This document shows positions 20,801 through 27,883 of a DNA stretch of 64,000 nucleotides, one piece after another. Positions within the stretch are counted from its first letter, which is position 1, and every line of letters begins with the position of its first letter. The position numbers were made by a program, and so were the translations under genes. The notes under the pieces are model-generated. The model saw only the letters and a program-made list of their open reading frames with translations, was not told the origin of the DNA and did no database searches. Origin of the DNA: Microbacterium hydrocarbonoxydans (GTDB lineage Bacteria > Actinomycetota > Actinomycetes > Actinomycetales > Microbacteriaceae); the NCBI RefSeq assembly GCF_000956475.1, contig NZ_JYJB01000005.1:62001-126000 (forward strand), written 5' to 3'.

Positions 20801-21027
20801 TTCCGGCCGAGCGTGAGCGGGGACTCCGCAGCCTCGCGGTGGCGGAGGCGCTCGGCGCCAGGCAGGACATGCCCAGCCTGTCGCTCGCTTCGCTGTTCGC
20901 GCAGGCGGAGGAGGCGGTCGGAGCGGATGCCGTCGCCGAAGCGCGAGCGGCGGCATCCGCCCTGCCCTCCGAGCATCTGGTGGAGGAGGCGCTGCGCGTG
21001 CTGACGCAGCGCCTTCCCCGCCGCTGA
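17836..21027 (+). CDS. Large SARP/AfsR-type transcriptional regulator with BTAD and NB-ARC domains
   Basis: 1,063 residues. An OmpR-like winged helix occupies about residues 1-95, a bacterial transcriptional activation domain (BTAD) about 100-245, and an NB-ARC/STAND ATPase follows with Walker A GAGGLGKTR near 286-294, Walker B LLVLDNLEQI near 366 and the GLPLAIELAAARM motif near 455. The C-terminal 450 residues are helical, TPR-like. Such LSARPs activate specialised-metabolite or export genes after ligand-driven oligomerisation. The start may be GTG 17836 (leaderless) or ATG 17839. It is convergent with the exporter operon whose promoter carries SARP-like heptamers. Confidence 0.9.
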   Translation: MMQRTPRVAVLGPVTVAAADGNPLAVPGGTSRALLASLALGGDSSRSVDAIAADVWGDDLPANPRGAVQTLVSRLRSLAGADIVRSDAIGYALGATATSDLAIAREADAAAARLAEGDPARLALLDHALSLWRGEAGADLARSPVALDLSSVANALHDSLCAAHSRSLLAAGRAAEAVPALADLAESKPYDDEVHTQLMTALVETGRPQEALAVFARLRARLRDDLGASPGDGPSTLNARILRGEQTAGPARVRIGLRAAPNRLIGRDDDVDRITALLGSSRLVTILGAGGLGKTRLAHAVASASDAPVVAVVALASIRADADLEPAIGAALGISESSASTRLSDARAQPDLRTRIVALLGERPTLLVLDNLEQIIDAAAAWAADMLAAVPALRIVTTSRTPVAIAAETVYPLTALSADDGDGPAARLFLERARAVRPDARLDAATVTRLCDRLDGLPLAIELAAARMRTMTAEQIESRLENRFALLRSGDRTAPERHRTLQAVIEWSWDLLRDDGRAALMRLSVLPAGFSAATASAVLGEPSVDDLLDDLVAQSLLVVSEGRDGLRFRMLETVREFGLARLGAAEGNAWDSVLAWARGFADAPGGALLGTHAPVRPEVVRELNSENDNLIAALRHALDHGRAEDAVRIFWALTSGWIVRGAFTEFFGFAGPVLAALDTLDDDALPADVLVGVLMPCGLMSLIGEDPRGLRAFSRLRRLARTGAISPSPDLAALAAVAVHMARPERMMAAMLALSHAPERRARLIGEFLRSQTAENLGDAATAAASAQRAWELAAEVDDPWIGMLSASAAAQVAGQLGRHADALVWLDRAARRAEGFDAAEERAQQDWTRGIALLGLGRLDEAERIFDEVSGTSELTQQGVEYAALGWFGLAEVARSRHDADRAIEAYRRSLAGFPSGDQRSTPWYLVLIATLIASSVADDLLPSEDLAHWARRLRTRTLALYRMNPTYVDRPVIGTAMSGWAAWALTVPAERERGLRSLAVAEALGARQDMPSLSLASLFAQAEEAVGADAVAEARAAASALPSEHLVEEALRVLTQRLPRR

Positions 21028-21039
21028 CATCCCCTGCTT

Positions 21040-21080
21040 CACGCCGACACCCCCGGCCGGCGGCGTGCGCAACCGGGGGT
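21040..21080. terminator. Bidirectional hairpin between the regulator and the exporter operon
   Basis: Two mutually exclusive stems are possible in the convergent gap: ACCCCCGG (21049-21056) with 21073-21080, or CACGCCG (21040-21046) with 21061-21067. No clear U-tract. Confidence 0.5.
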
Positions 21081-21121
21081 CTCTGCGACCGAGCGGGGTC
21101 TCGGCGCTGCTGAGACGGCGG

Positions 21122-21958
21122 TCAGGCCCGGCGCATGTACGCCCGGACCGTGAGCGGGGCGAAGATCGCCACGATCACGGCGGCGCCGAGGATCGAGATC
21201 CAGGCGTCCGCTCCGAACACTCCGTTGTTGACGAGGTCGCGCACGGCGGTGACCAGGTGCGACACGGGGTTGATGTTCACGAATCCCTGCAGCCAGTCCG
21301 GCATGGTGTCCACCGGCACGAAGGCGTTCGAGAGGAACGTCAGCGGGAACAGCACGAGCATCGAGATGCCCTGCACGCTCGACGCCGTGCGAGCGATCAC
21401 TCCGAAGAACGCGAAGATCCAGCTGATCGCCCAGGAGCAGCCGATCACGAGCAGGCCCGCCGCGACGACCGCGCCGATGCCGCCCTCAGGACGCATGCCC
21501 ATGATGAAGCCCATGACGAACGTGAGCGTGGTCGCGATCGCGTAGCGCAGCGTGTCGGCGAGCAGCGCCCCGGAGAGCGGCGCGATGCGCGCGATCGGCA
21601 GGGAGCGGAAACGGTCGAACACGCCCTTGTCCATGTCCTCGCGCAGCTGGGTGCCGGTGACCACCGAGGTGGTGATCACGGTCTGCACCAGGATGCCGGG
21701 GATGATGACGGGCAGGTACGACGCGACGTCTCCCGAGATCGCCCCGCCGAAGATGTAGGTGAACATCAGCGTGAAGATGATGGGCTGCAGGGTCACGTCG
21801 AACAGCTGCTCGGGCGTGCGGCGGATCTTCACGAGGCCGCGATAGGCCATGGTCAGAGTGTTCTGCAGGCTCTGGGTGAGGCTCGTGCGGTTCTTCAGGT
21901 GGCGCTCGGATGCCGGGACGATCCTCCTGGTCGCGGGCGCCGTGGCGATGGCGGTCAT
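21122..21958 (-). CDS. ABC-2 type exporter permease (DrrB-like)
   Basis: 278 residues from MTAIATAPATRR. A cytoplasmic N-terminus is followed by about six membrane segments (QPIIFTLMFTYIFGG, VAAGLLVIGCSWAI, ISMLVLFPLTFLSNAFVP) with the ABC-2 motif NPVSHLVTAVRDL near the end. It is the membrane partner of the ATPase upstream, with an ATGA overlap. Drug, lipid or specialised-metabolite efflux is inferred from the DrrAB type. Confidence 0.92.
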   Translation of the reverse strand: MTAIATAPATRRIVPASERHLKNRTSLTQSLQNTLTMAYRGLVKIRRTPEQLFDVTLQPIIFTLMFTYIFGGAISGDVASYLPVIIPGILVQTVITTSVVTGTQLREDMDKGVFDRFRSLPIARIAPLSGALLADTLRYAIATTLTFVMGFIMGMRPEGGIGAVVAAGLLVIGCSWAISWIFAFFGVIARTASSVQGISMLVLFPLTFLSNAFVPVDTMPDWLQGFVNINPVSHLVTAVRDLVNNGVFGADAWISILGAAVIVAIFAPLTVRAYMRRA

Positions 21959-22950
21959 GCGTGCACCTCTTCCTTCTGCGATTCTGCGTTCTCGTCGGCT
22001 GTGGCCGGCTTTCCGGTGATGGTGAGGAACACCTCGTCGAGCGTCGGTTTCTGCACGCTCAGCTCGGCGACCCCGATGCCGCTCTCCCGCAGACTGATCA
22101 GCAGGTCGGCGACGCGGCCCGGGTCGGCCATGGGCGCCGTGATGCGGGCGGCCTCGGGCGACAGGGTGCCGCGCACGCCCAGCATCCGCTCGATCGCGGT
22201 GAGGGCGTCTGCGGTGTCGGCAGCGTGCTCCAGGCGCAGCTGCAGGCTCGACGCCCCCACCGACGCCTTGAGCTCGTCGCTGGTGCCCTCGGCGACCACC
22301 TTGCCGCGGTCGATCACGGCGATGCGGTCGGCCAGCTGGTCGGCCTCGTCGAGGTACTGCGTCGTGAGGAGCACGGTCGATCCCGTCGCCACCAGCTCGC
22401 GGATCGTGTCCCACATCTGCCCCCGCGTGCGCGGGTCGAGGCCCGTGGTGGGCTCGTCGAGGAAGATCAGCGGCGGCTGCGCGATGAGGGATGCCGCGAG
22501 GTCGAGCCGTCGGCGCATGCCGCCCGAGAAGTCCTTGAGCGGGCGGCGGGCGGCCTCGGCGAGGCCGAAGCGCTCGAGCAGCTCCTCTTGCTTGGCCCTG
22601 GCTTCGGCGCGGCCGAGGCCGAGGAGGCGCGCGAAGATCATGAGGTTCTCGGTGGCCGAGAGCGTTTCGTCGACCGAGGCGAACTGCCCGGTGACGCCGA
22701 TGAGCTGGCGGACGATCTGCGGATCGCGCACGACGTCGTAGCCGAACACGCGGCCGGTTCCGCCGTCAGGGCGCATGAGGGTCGCAAGCATGTTGATGGT
22801 CGTCGTCTTGCCGGCGCCGTTCGGGCCCAGGACTCCATAGACGGTGCCGGTCTTCACGCGGAGGTCGACGCCGTCGACCGCACGGTTCTGCCCGAACACC
22901 TTCACGAGTCCATCGGCCTCGACGGCCCAGTCTGCGTTGTGGTTTGTCAT
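21955..22950 (-). CDS. ABC exporter ATP-binding protein (DrrA-like)
   Basis: 331 residues from the ATG at 22950 (MTNHNADWAVEADGLVKVFG); an earlier in-frame Met lacks support. Walker A GPNGAGKT is at 42-49, the signature is FSGGMRRRLDLA and Walker B is PLIFLDEPTTGLDPRTR. The DrrA-type C-terminal extension (VQKPTLDEVFLTITG) is present. It pairs with the permease downstream. There is no convincing ribosome-binding site; a -10-like GATGCT six bases before the ATG suggests a leaderless transcript. Confidence 0.92.
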   Translation of the reverse strand: MTNHNADWAVEADGLVKVFGQNRAVDGVDLRVKTGTVYGVLGPNGAGKTTTINMLATLMRPDGGTGRVFGYDVVRDPQIVRQLIGVTGQFASVDETLSATENLMIFARLLGLGRAEARAKQEELLERFGLAEAARRPLKDFSGGMRRRLDLAASLIAQPPLIFLDEPTTGLDPRTRGQMWDTIRELVATGSTVLLTTQYLDEADQLADRIAVIDRGKVVAEGTSDELKASVGASSLQLRLEHAADTADALTAIERMLGVRGTLSPEAARITAPMADPGRVADLLISLRESGIGVAELSVQKPTLDEVFLTITGKPATADENAESQKEEVHA

Positions 22951-22956
22951 GGTGAC

Positions 22957-23010
22957 AGCATCCGCTCGCCCGCTTGCACGGCGCTGTCGTGCCGCTGTCA
23001 CGCGCTGTCA
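22957..23010 (-). promoter_or_regulatory. Phased heptamer repeats and -10 box of the DrrAB exporter (SARP-type site)
   Basis: On the minus strand TGACAGC occurs at 23004-23010 and 22994-23000, CGACAGC at 22983-22989 and a degenerate TGCAAGC at 22972-22978, with periods of 10, 11 and 11 bases. Nine bases further is GATGCT (22957-22962), six bases before the ATG. This matches the known layout of SARP binding sites, heptamers repeating every 11 bp about 8 bp ahead of the -10. Confidence 0.55.
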
Positions 23011-23057
23011 GCGACTGCCGCGCACCTCACGTCCGGCAGCTTCACCCGACGGAGGTG

Positions 23058-23705
23058 TCAGAGCGAATCGGGGCCGAAGGGCGAATCGAGAGATTCGGTG
23101 AGCTCCGCCAGCATCGCTTCGATCTGCGGCTCGACGTGCTGCGAGATCGCGGCCTGGATGTGCAGACGATGCCGGAGCATGAGGCCGCAGATCTCCCGGC
23201 CGACCATGTTCGCGTACTCGTCGGCGAGCGCGACCTCCTGCCGGAGGGCCGCCTTCGCCTCGTCGCTCAGCGGCGGCAGCGGCGGCAGCTCTTCCGCGCC
23301 GTCGTCGGCCATACCGGCGATCGTGAACAGGAACGGCGCGCCCGGCACCGGCTCCGGGTCGAGCGGGAGTCCGTCGAACTCCGGGTCGAGGTTCTCCGCC
23401 GGACGGTAGCTGCGTGCCCTGTTGCGAGCCGCCTGCTGGTCGAGCTCGCGCTGGAGCATCGGCAGGTTGCGCGCCGTGTACTCGGCGACCGCGCTGTCGA
23501 CGATCGCCTTGATGCGGGTCGACAGACCGTGCTGCACTCCGTGCGGGGTGTTCGATGCGATACCCGCGGCTGAGAGCACGGGGGATCCGAGACAGCGGCG
23601 GCACGGCGCGACGCGACCGCGATGGGTGGCCGGCTCCCAGCGCGGCACCCAGCGCAGCCAGGCCTCGACGGCCTGGTCGACCTGCGTCTCCAGTGAGCGC
23701 TCCAC
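23058..23705 (-). CDS. Uncharacterised protein with N-terminal Cys/Arg motif
   Basis: 215 residues from a GTG. No family is recognised. The N-terminal third contains a CRRC pair near residue 36 and the central part an acidic, proline-rich stretch (LPLDPEPVPGAPFLF, ELPPLPPLSDE). The C-terminal third is predicted helical (MVGREICGLMLRHRLHIQAAI). There is no signal peptide or membrane segment. TACGCT six bases before the GTG indicates a leaderless monocistronic gene. Confidence 0.75.
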   Translation of the reverse strand: MERSLETQVDQAVEAWLRWVPRWEPATHRGRVAPCRRCLGSPVLSAAGIASNTPHGVQHGLSTRIKAIVDSAVAEYTARNLPMLQRELDQQAARNRARSYRPAENLDPEFDGLPLDPEPVPGAPFLFTIAGMADDGAEELPPLPPLSDEAKAALRQEVALADEYANMVGREICGLMLRHRLHIQAAISQHVEPQIEAMLAELTESLDSPFGPDSL

Positions 23706-23711
23706 CCCTCA

Positions 23712-23717
23712 AGCGTA
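23712..23717 (-). promoter_or_regulatory. -10 box, leaderless start
   Basis: TACGCT on the minus strand, followed by 6 bases and the GTG at 23705. Confidence 0.55.
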
Positions 23718-23752
23718 CGGCGCGCCGGGCGTGTCGTGCGCGATTCGGCGCG

Positions 23753-24244
23753 TCACGCCTCGTCGTGTTCCTCCCAGGGCCAGCGCGGATGCTGCGCCCG
23801 GGTGCGCCGGAGGGCGACGCCGCTCCACGACGCGATCGCGGCAGCGATCAGCAGCACCGCGCTCGCGCCCCCGCGCACCAGATCGCCCGCGACGGCCGTG
23901 GCGATGATCAGGTCGCTCGTGCCGAGCAGCGCGGCGATCCACACGGCGGCCAGATGCACGAGCGCCGTGACGATCGCGACCGTCAGCGCGGAGAAGAACG
24001 ACGGATGCGCCGGCCGCACCGAGAACCACGTGGACGCACCGAACGCCGCGACGGCCGCCGCCATCCCGGTGATCCCCGGCCCCTGCCCGAGGCCGGGCAC
24101 TGAGATGATGTCGGTATCGGTTGCGAAGCTCATCGCGCCCAGCCCGAAGACCGCGAGGGCGAAGAATCCGATCGTCGCGAGAACCAGCGCCAGCAACGCC
24201 GAGACCCCCGCGGACGGTGGTCTGCGGGGGTCGTCGGAGGACAT
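23753..24244 (-). CDS. Small integral membrane protein, unknown function
   Basis: 163 residues with about four hydrophobic segments (ALLALVLATIGFFALAVFG near 16-34, then ITGMAAAVAAFG, ALTVAIVTALVHLAAVWIA and AVLLIAAAIASW) and a charged tail WPWEEHDEA. No family is recognised. It starts 8 bases after the stop of the larger membrane protein upstream and is probably coexpressed with it. Confidence 0.75.
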   Translation of the reverse strand: MSSDDPRRPPSAGVSALLALVLATIGFFALAVFGLGAMSFATDTDIISVPGLGQGPGITGMAAAVAAFGASTWFSVRPAHPSFFSALTVAIVTALVHLAAVWIAALLGTSDLIIATAVAGDLVRGGASAVLLIAAAIASWSGVALRRTRAQHPRWPWEEHDEA

Positions 24245-24252
24245 GTCGAATC

Positions 24253-25263
24253 TCAGCGCGCGAGTGTCGGGCCCGCCTCGAGCGTGCGCTCGTACTCGCG
24301 CTGCGCCTCGGCGTTCAGCTCGGTCTTGCGCGCGCCGCTGCGGGCGACCCAGGCGCCGAACCAGATCGTGAGCTCACGGCCGAACACGAAGGCGGCGATG
24401 GCGAGCGGAGCGAGCAGCTGCCCGTTCACGAACTCGGAGCCCTCCGACGGGGTGAGCCGCCAGAACGGGGCCTCGATGAGCTGCCCGAGGATGTGACCGC
24501 CGTAGGCGATGACTCCCACGATGATGCCGAAGATCACCCAGCTGCCCCACCTGCCGCGGTTGATGAACGCGCCCAGCAGCCAGAAGCCGAGGTAGAAGAC
24601 GACGACCGGCACCCAGAACCCGAATGTCGTGAGGGGCGCCAGAGCGGCCTCGCCGATGTTCTCGGTGGTCACGTCGCCCGCGAGCGCCCCGAGTCCGAGG
24701 ATCGTGCCGAGGTACAGGATCGCGAAGGAGAGCGCGGCGAGCAGGCCGATCGCCCCGGCGGTGCCGCGGTTTCCGCGCTCGCGCGGCGGCTCGGGCGCCT
24801 GCACGAAGATCGGCTGCTGGAGCGGGGCGATGACGGGAGCCTCGGCGAAGGCGGGCTCGGACGACACGCGGTCAGAGGGCACAGGCTCGGACGGCACGAT
24901 GCGCGTCTCGGTGTCGTCGGCGGTCGAGTACGCCGCGTCCGCCATTGCGGATTCGCTGTGCGAGACCGGAGTATCGAGCACCGTGGTGTCGTCGGAGTCC
25001 TCGGCGATCCGGTTCAGCTCGGGGGTCGAGAACGTTCCGGGGTGGTCGCGCTCGGCTTCGTCGAATGCGGCGAGATCGGGGTCGACAGCATCCGCTTCCG
25101 TCTTGTCCGCGTCGCCTGCTGCGCTCTGCTCTGCGGCTTCAGGGGTCTGGCCGGGAACCGCCGCGCTCGCCGCTGCGGCCGCGTCGAGACCGGCGTTCGC
25201 GCTGTCGACGACGTCGCTCACGTCGGCCGGCTGCTCGTGCTTCGGGACCTCGGGGTCACTCAT
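24253..25263 (-). CDS. Membrane protein with long acidic disordered N-terminus
   Basis: 336 residues. Residues 1-165 are acidic and low in complexity, rich in Asp, Glu, Ala and Pro. Four hydrophobic segments follow (IGLLAALSFAILYLGTIL, FGFWVPVVVFYLGFWLLGAF, WVIFGIIVGVIAYGGHIL, LAPLAIAAFVFGRELTIW), and the C-terminus is a charged helix. GAGAGG precedes the ATG. No function can be assigned; it forms a two-gene unit with the next membrane protein. Confidence 0.78.
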   Translation of the reverse strand: MSDPEVPKHEQPADVSDVVDSANAGLDAAAAASAAVPGQTPEAAEQSAAGDADKTEADAVDPDLAAFDEAERDHPGTFSTPELNRIAEDSDDTTVLDTPVSHSESAMADAAYSTADDTETRIVPSEPVPSDRVSSEPAFAEAPVIAPLQQPIFVQAPEPPRERGNRGTAGAIGLLAALSFAILYLGTILGLGALAGDVTTENIGEAALAPLTTFGFWVPVVVFYLGFWLLGAFINRGRWGSWVIFGIIVGVIAYGGHILGQLIEAPFWRLTPSEGSEFVNGQLLAPLAIAAFVFGRELTIWFGAWVARSGARKTELNAEAQREYERTLEAGPTLAR

Positions 25264-25421
25264 GGGGTGCGCCTCTCATCGGATGTGATCAGTGTGAGGG
25301 TACCGCCGCGCGTTCATGCGCCGTCGGAGGCGTGCCGACGTGTCGTCGACCCGGCCGCTCCATCGCTGCTGAGCTGCTCCCCCGGAGTGCTGAGCCTGCC
25401 GACGCACCAGGGCTCGATGCA

Positions 25422-25574
25422 TCAGGGCAGGACGCTGCGCATGCCCTCTCCGACGAACTGCGCCATGGTCGGCACGATGGGCAGCGCGAACCACACCAGC
25501 CCGGCGACGACTCCGGTGCACAGCAGACCGGCGATCCAGCTGATCGCCAGATTGCGTCCCCCCACTCGTGCCAT
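25422..25574 (-). CDS. 50-residue single-span membrane protein
   Basis: MARVGGRNLAISWIAGLLCTG starts at the ATG at 25574, with one hydrophobic segment (residues 9-32) and a short polar tail (FVGEGMRSVLP). The longer reading has no support. TACCGT lies 6 bases before the ATG, a leaderless promoter pattern that supports the small gene being real. Confidence 0.65.
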   Translation of the reverse strand: MARVGGRNLAISWIAGLLCTGVVAGLVWFALPIVPTMAQFVGEGMRSVLP

Positions 25575-25580
25575 GTCTTC

Positions 25581-25586
25581 ACGGTA
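25581..25586 (-). promoter_or_regulatory. -10 box, leaderless start
   Basis: TACCGT on the minus strand, 6 bases before the ATG at 25574. Confidence 0.5.
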
Positions 25587-25630
25587 CGTCCGCGAGCGAC
25601 CTGCGCAGGCGCGCAACGCCGGGCGATGTA

Positions 25631-26599
25631 TCAGTCCTTCACCATGGACGGCGAGGAGGCGTCATCGGCGATCAGCCGCGGCTCTCCCGAGCCGTCGGCC
25701 GGCACCGACCACACACCGCCGTCGACCGCGTACGCGACGGTGTCGTCATCGAGCCATGCGGCCTGATCGTCGACGTTGCGGTCCTCGGCGAGAGCAGTCT
25801 CCTGCATGCTCTCGAGATCGAGCACGTACAGCCGCCACCGGTCGTCGACACTGTCATTCACCCGCTTCTTGAAGGCGAGCTTCGTGCCGTCCGGGGACAG
25901 CGACGGGCACTCGAGATTCTCCCGCAAGGCGGTCGCCGACCAGTTCGCGATGTCGCCCTCGATCAAGTAGGTCTTTCCGGCCGTGGAGACCGTCGCGTAG
26001 AACGTGTTGTCGTTGGCCGCGAAGGTCACGCCCCAGTAATTGACGTCCACGCGCCGTACCCGTTCGCCGTCGATGTGGAGCGGAATACCCTCGAGCGAGT
26101 CGATGATGCGACCGGTCTCGCGATCGAAGATGCCGGTCCTGGTGGAGAAGTTCGTCCCGGCGTAGTTGTCGCCCGTGACGAAGACCGTCCATGCGACCAT
26201 GCGCCCTGACGGCGAGACCCTCGCGCGCGTGGGAACACCGCTGTACGTGAACGACTCGGCCGGGGTCAGATCGGCGTCGAGCACCTCCACCTTGGTGGTG
26301 GGCTTCAGGCTCCCCTCGACGCCGAGGCACACCGCGGTGTCGCCGGCCGCGTAGAAGCGGTTGCAGTCGAGCCCCGTGCTCGTGCGGCGCGTCGACGTCC
26401 CGCTCCCCTGCTGGAGCACGACGGACCCCTCGGAGTCGCGGATGTAGAGCCCGTCGTCGGACGCAGGAACGGCGTGGCCTGCCGCGTGCGAATCGCCTCC
26501 GCTGCGGGCGGCGGCATACAGGGAGTAGCCGATGCCGACCCCCGCGAGGACGAGCGCGGCGGCGCTCACCAGAGCTACCCGGCTTCGCAGGGAGGTCAT
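25631..26599 (-). CDS. Membrane-anchored TolB/WD40-like beta-propeller protein
   Basis: 322 residues. An N-terminal anchor (VALVSAAALVLAGVGIGYSLY) is followed by an extracytoplasmic region with PD40-like repeats (ECPSLSPDGTKLAFKK, AAWLDDDTVAYAVDGGVW, ARVSPSGRMVAWTV). Such propellers bind proteins or sugars rather than catalyse. Its start overlaps the MFS gene stop (ATGA), so it is the third gene of the chitosanase operon and may sense or bind oligosaccharides outside the cell; that role is an inference from context. Confidence 0.82.
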   Translation of the reverse strand: MTSLRSRVALVSAAALVLAGVGIGYSLYAAARSGGDSHAAGHAVPASDDGLYIRDSEGSVVLQQGSGTSTRRTSTGLDCNRFYAAGDTAVCLGVEGSLKPTTKVEVLDADLTPAESFTYSGVPTRARVSPSGRMVAWTVFVTGDNYAGTNFSTRTGIFDRETGRIIDSLEGIPLHIDGERVRRVDVNYWGVTFAANDNTFYATVSTAGKTYLIEGDIANWSATALRENLECPSLSPDGTKLAFKKRVNDSVDDRWRLYVLDLESMQETALAEDRNVDDQAAWLDDDTVAYAVDGGVWSVPADGSGEPRLIADDASSPSMVKD

Positions 26600-27879
26600 G
26601 CATTCCCCTCATCTCTGCGGGACTCGGGGCGGATCAGCACCGCGGCCCCGATCAGCACGGCGAGCATGGTGAGCGCGGCGGCCGCGAACGCGGCCGACAT
26701 GCCCCAGAACGTCCACGCGGCGCCGAACATGACTGCGGCGAACAGCCGCCCGGTCGCCTGGCCGGTCTGCAGCAGCGCCATGCCCCCGGCACGGCGATCA
26801 CGCGGGATGCGGGGTCCTGCGAGAGCCATGAGCACCCCGTCGGTCGCCGCGTAGAAGGTGCCGAGCAGCGCGAGCAGCAGTACGAGCAGGAGCGGGCCAT
26901 CCACCGGCAGCAGGACGGTCGAATATGCGCCGACCAGAGCGAGATTGCCGAGCAGGAACGGGAGTCTCCGTCCGATGCGATCGGCCAGGCGCCCCATGGG
27001 CACCGCGAGCAGGAGATAGACCAGCGCGCTGCCCAGGGGCAGCAGCGGGAAGAAGGCGGCGTCCAGCTGCATCCGCTCCTGAAGGCCGAGATACAGGAAG
27101 CCGTCGCCGACCGTGACGAGGCCGAGGATCGACGCGGCGATCAGCAGCCGGCGAAAGCCCGCATCTCCCAGGATCCGCACCGTTTCACGCAGAGTGGGCC
27201 GCGGCGCACCGACGGGCATCGAGCGGCGCCCGGGTACGAACGCGATCAGCACCAGCACGCCCAGGCTCGCGACGCTGAAGCTCACGATGAACACCGCGTC
27301 GAAGGCATCCGCCATCATCCACAGCAGGCCGAATGCCGCAAGCGGACCCAGCAGCGCGCCCGCGGTGTCCATGGCCCGGTGCACCCCGAAGGCGCGCCCC
27401 TGGTGCGCATCGTCGACCGAGAGGGATATCAGAGCGTCGCGCGGAGCTGTGCGGATGCCCTTGCCGATCCTGTCGACCGCGAGCGTCGCCGAGAGCGCGA
27501 CGGTCGACGCACCCGAGAGCAGGAGGAACGGCTTGCAGATCGCCGACAGCCCGTAGCCGATGCCCGCGACGAGCTTGTGCTGCGACCACCGATCGGCGAT
27601 GTGCCCGCCGAGCAGCCGAACGAACGCCGTGACGCCGTTGTACAGACCGTCGAGGAATCCGAAGGCGAGCGGGGTCATGCCCAGTCCGATGACGAGGTAC
27701 AGCGGCAGGACCGCCGTGACCATCTCCGAGGAGAGATCCGTGAGCAGGCTCACGGCTCCGAGTGCGATCGCGGTGCTGCCGACTCCGGCCGCACGGCGGC
27801 CCACCCCACCGGAATCCGATGGAGGGTGGACCGCCGTGTCGCCGTCGTCCTGCCGCGCTTTGCTGCCGGCGAGGTACAT
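26596..27879 (-). CDS. Major facilitator superfamily transporter
   Basis: 427 residues with twelve probable membrane segments. The loop 2-3 motif reads GGHIADRWSQHK, and the counterpart in the second half reads GRLADRIGRRLPF. DRIGKGIRTAPRDALI in TM4-5 is typical of a putative permease subgroup often annotated as multidrug or sugar-like. The ATG is 4 bases after the chitosanase stop and the stop overlaps the propeller gene, so all three are one operon. Export or import of a chitosan-derived product is plausible but unproven. Confidence 0.88.
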   Translation of the reverse strand: MYLAGSKARQDDGDTAVHPPSDSGGVGRRAAGVGSTAIALGAVSLLTDLSSEMVTAVLPLYLVIGLGMTPLAFGFLDGLYNGVTAFVRLLGGHIADRWSQHKLVAGIGYGLSAICKPFLLLSGASTVALSATLAVDRIGKGIRTAPRDALISLSVDDAHQGRAFGVHRAMDTAGALLGPLAAFGLLWMMADAFDAVFIVSFSVASLGVLVLIAFVPGRRSMPVGAPRPTLRETVRILGDAGFRRLLIAASILGLVTVGDGFLYLGLQERMQLDAAFFPLLPLGSALVYLLLAVPMGRLADRIGRRLPFLLGNLALVGAYSTVLLPVDGPLLLVLLLALLGTFYAATDGVLMALAGPRIPRDRRAGGMALLQTGQATGRLFAAVMFGAAWTFWGMSAAFAAAALTMLAVLIGAAVLIRPESRRDEGNA

Positions 27880-27883
27880 GACG

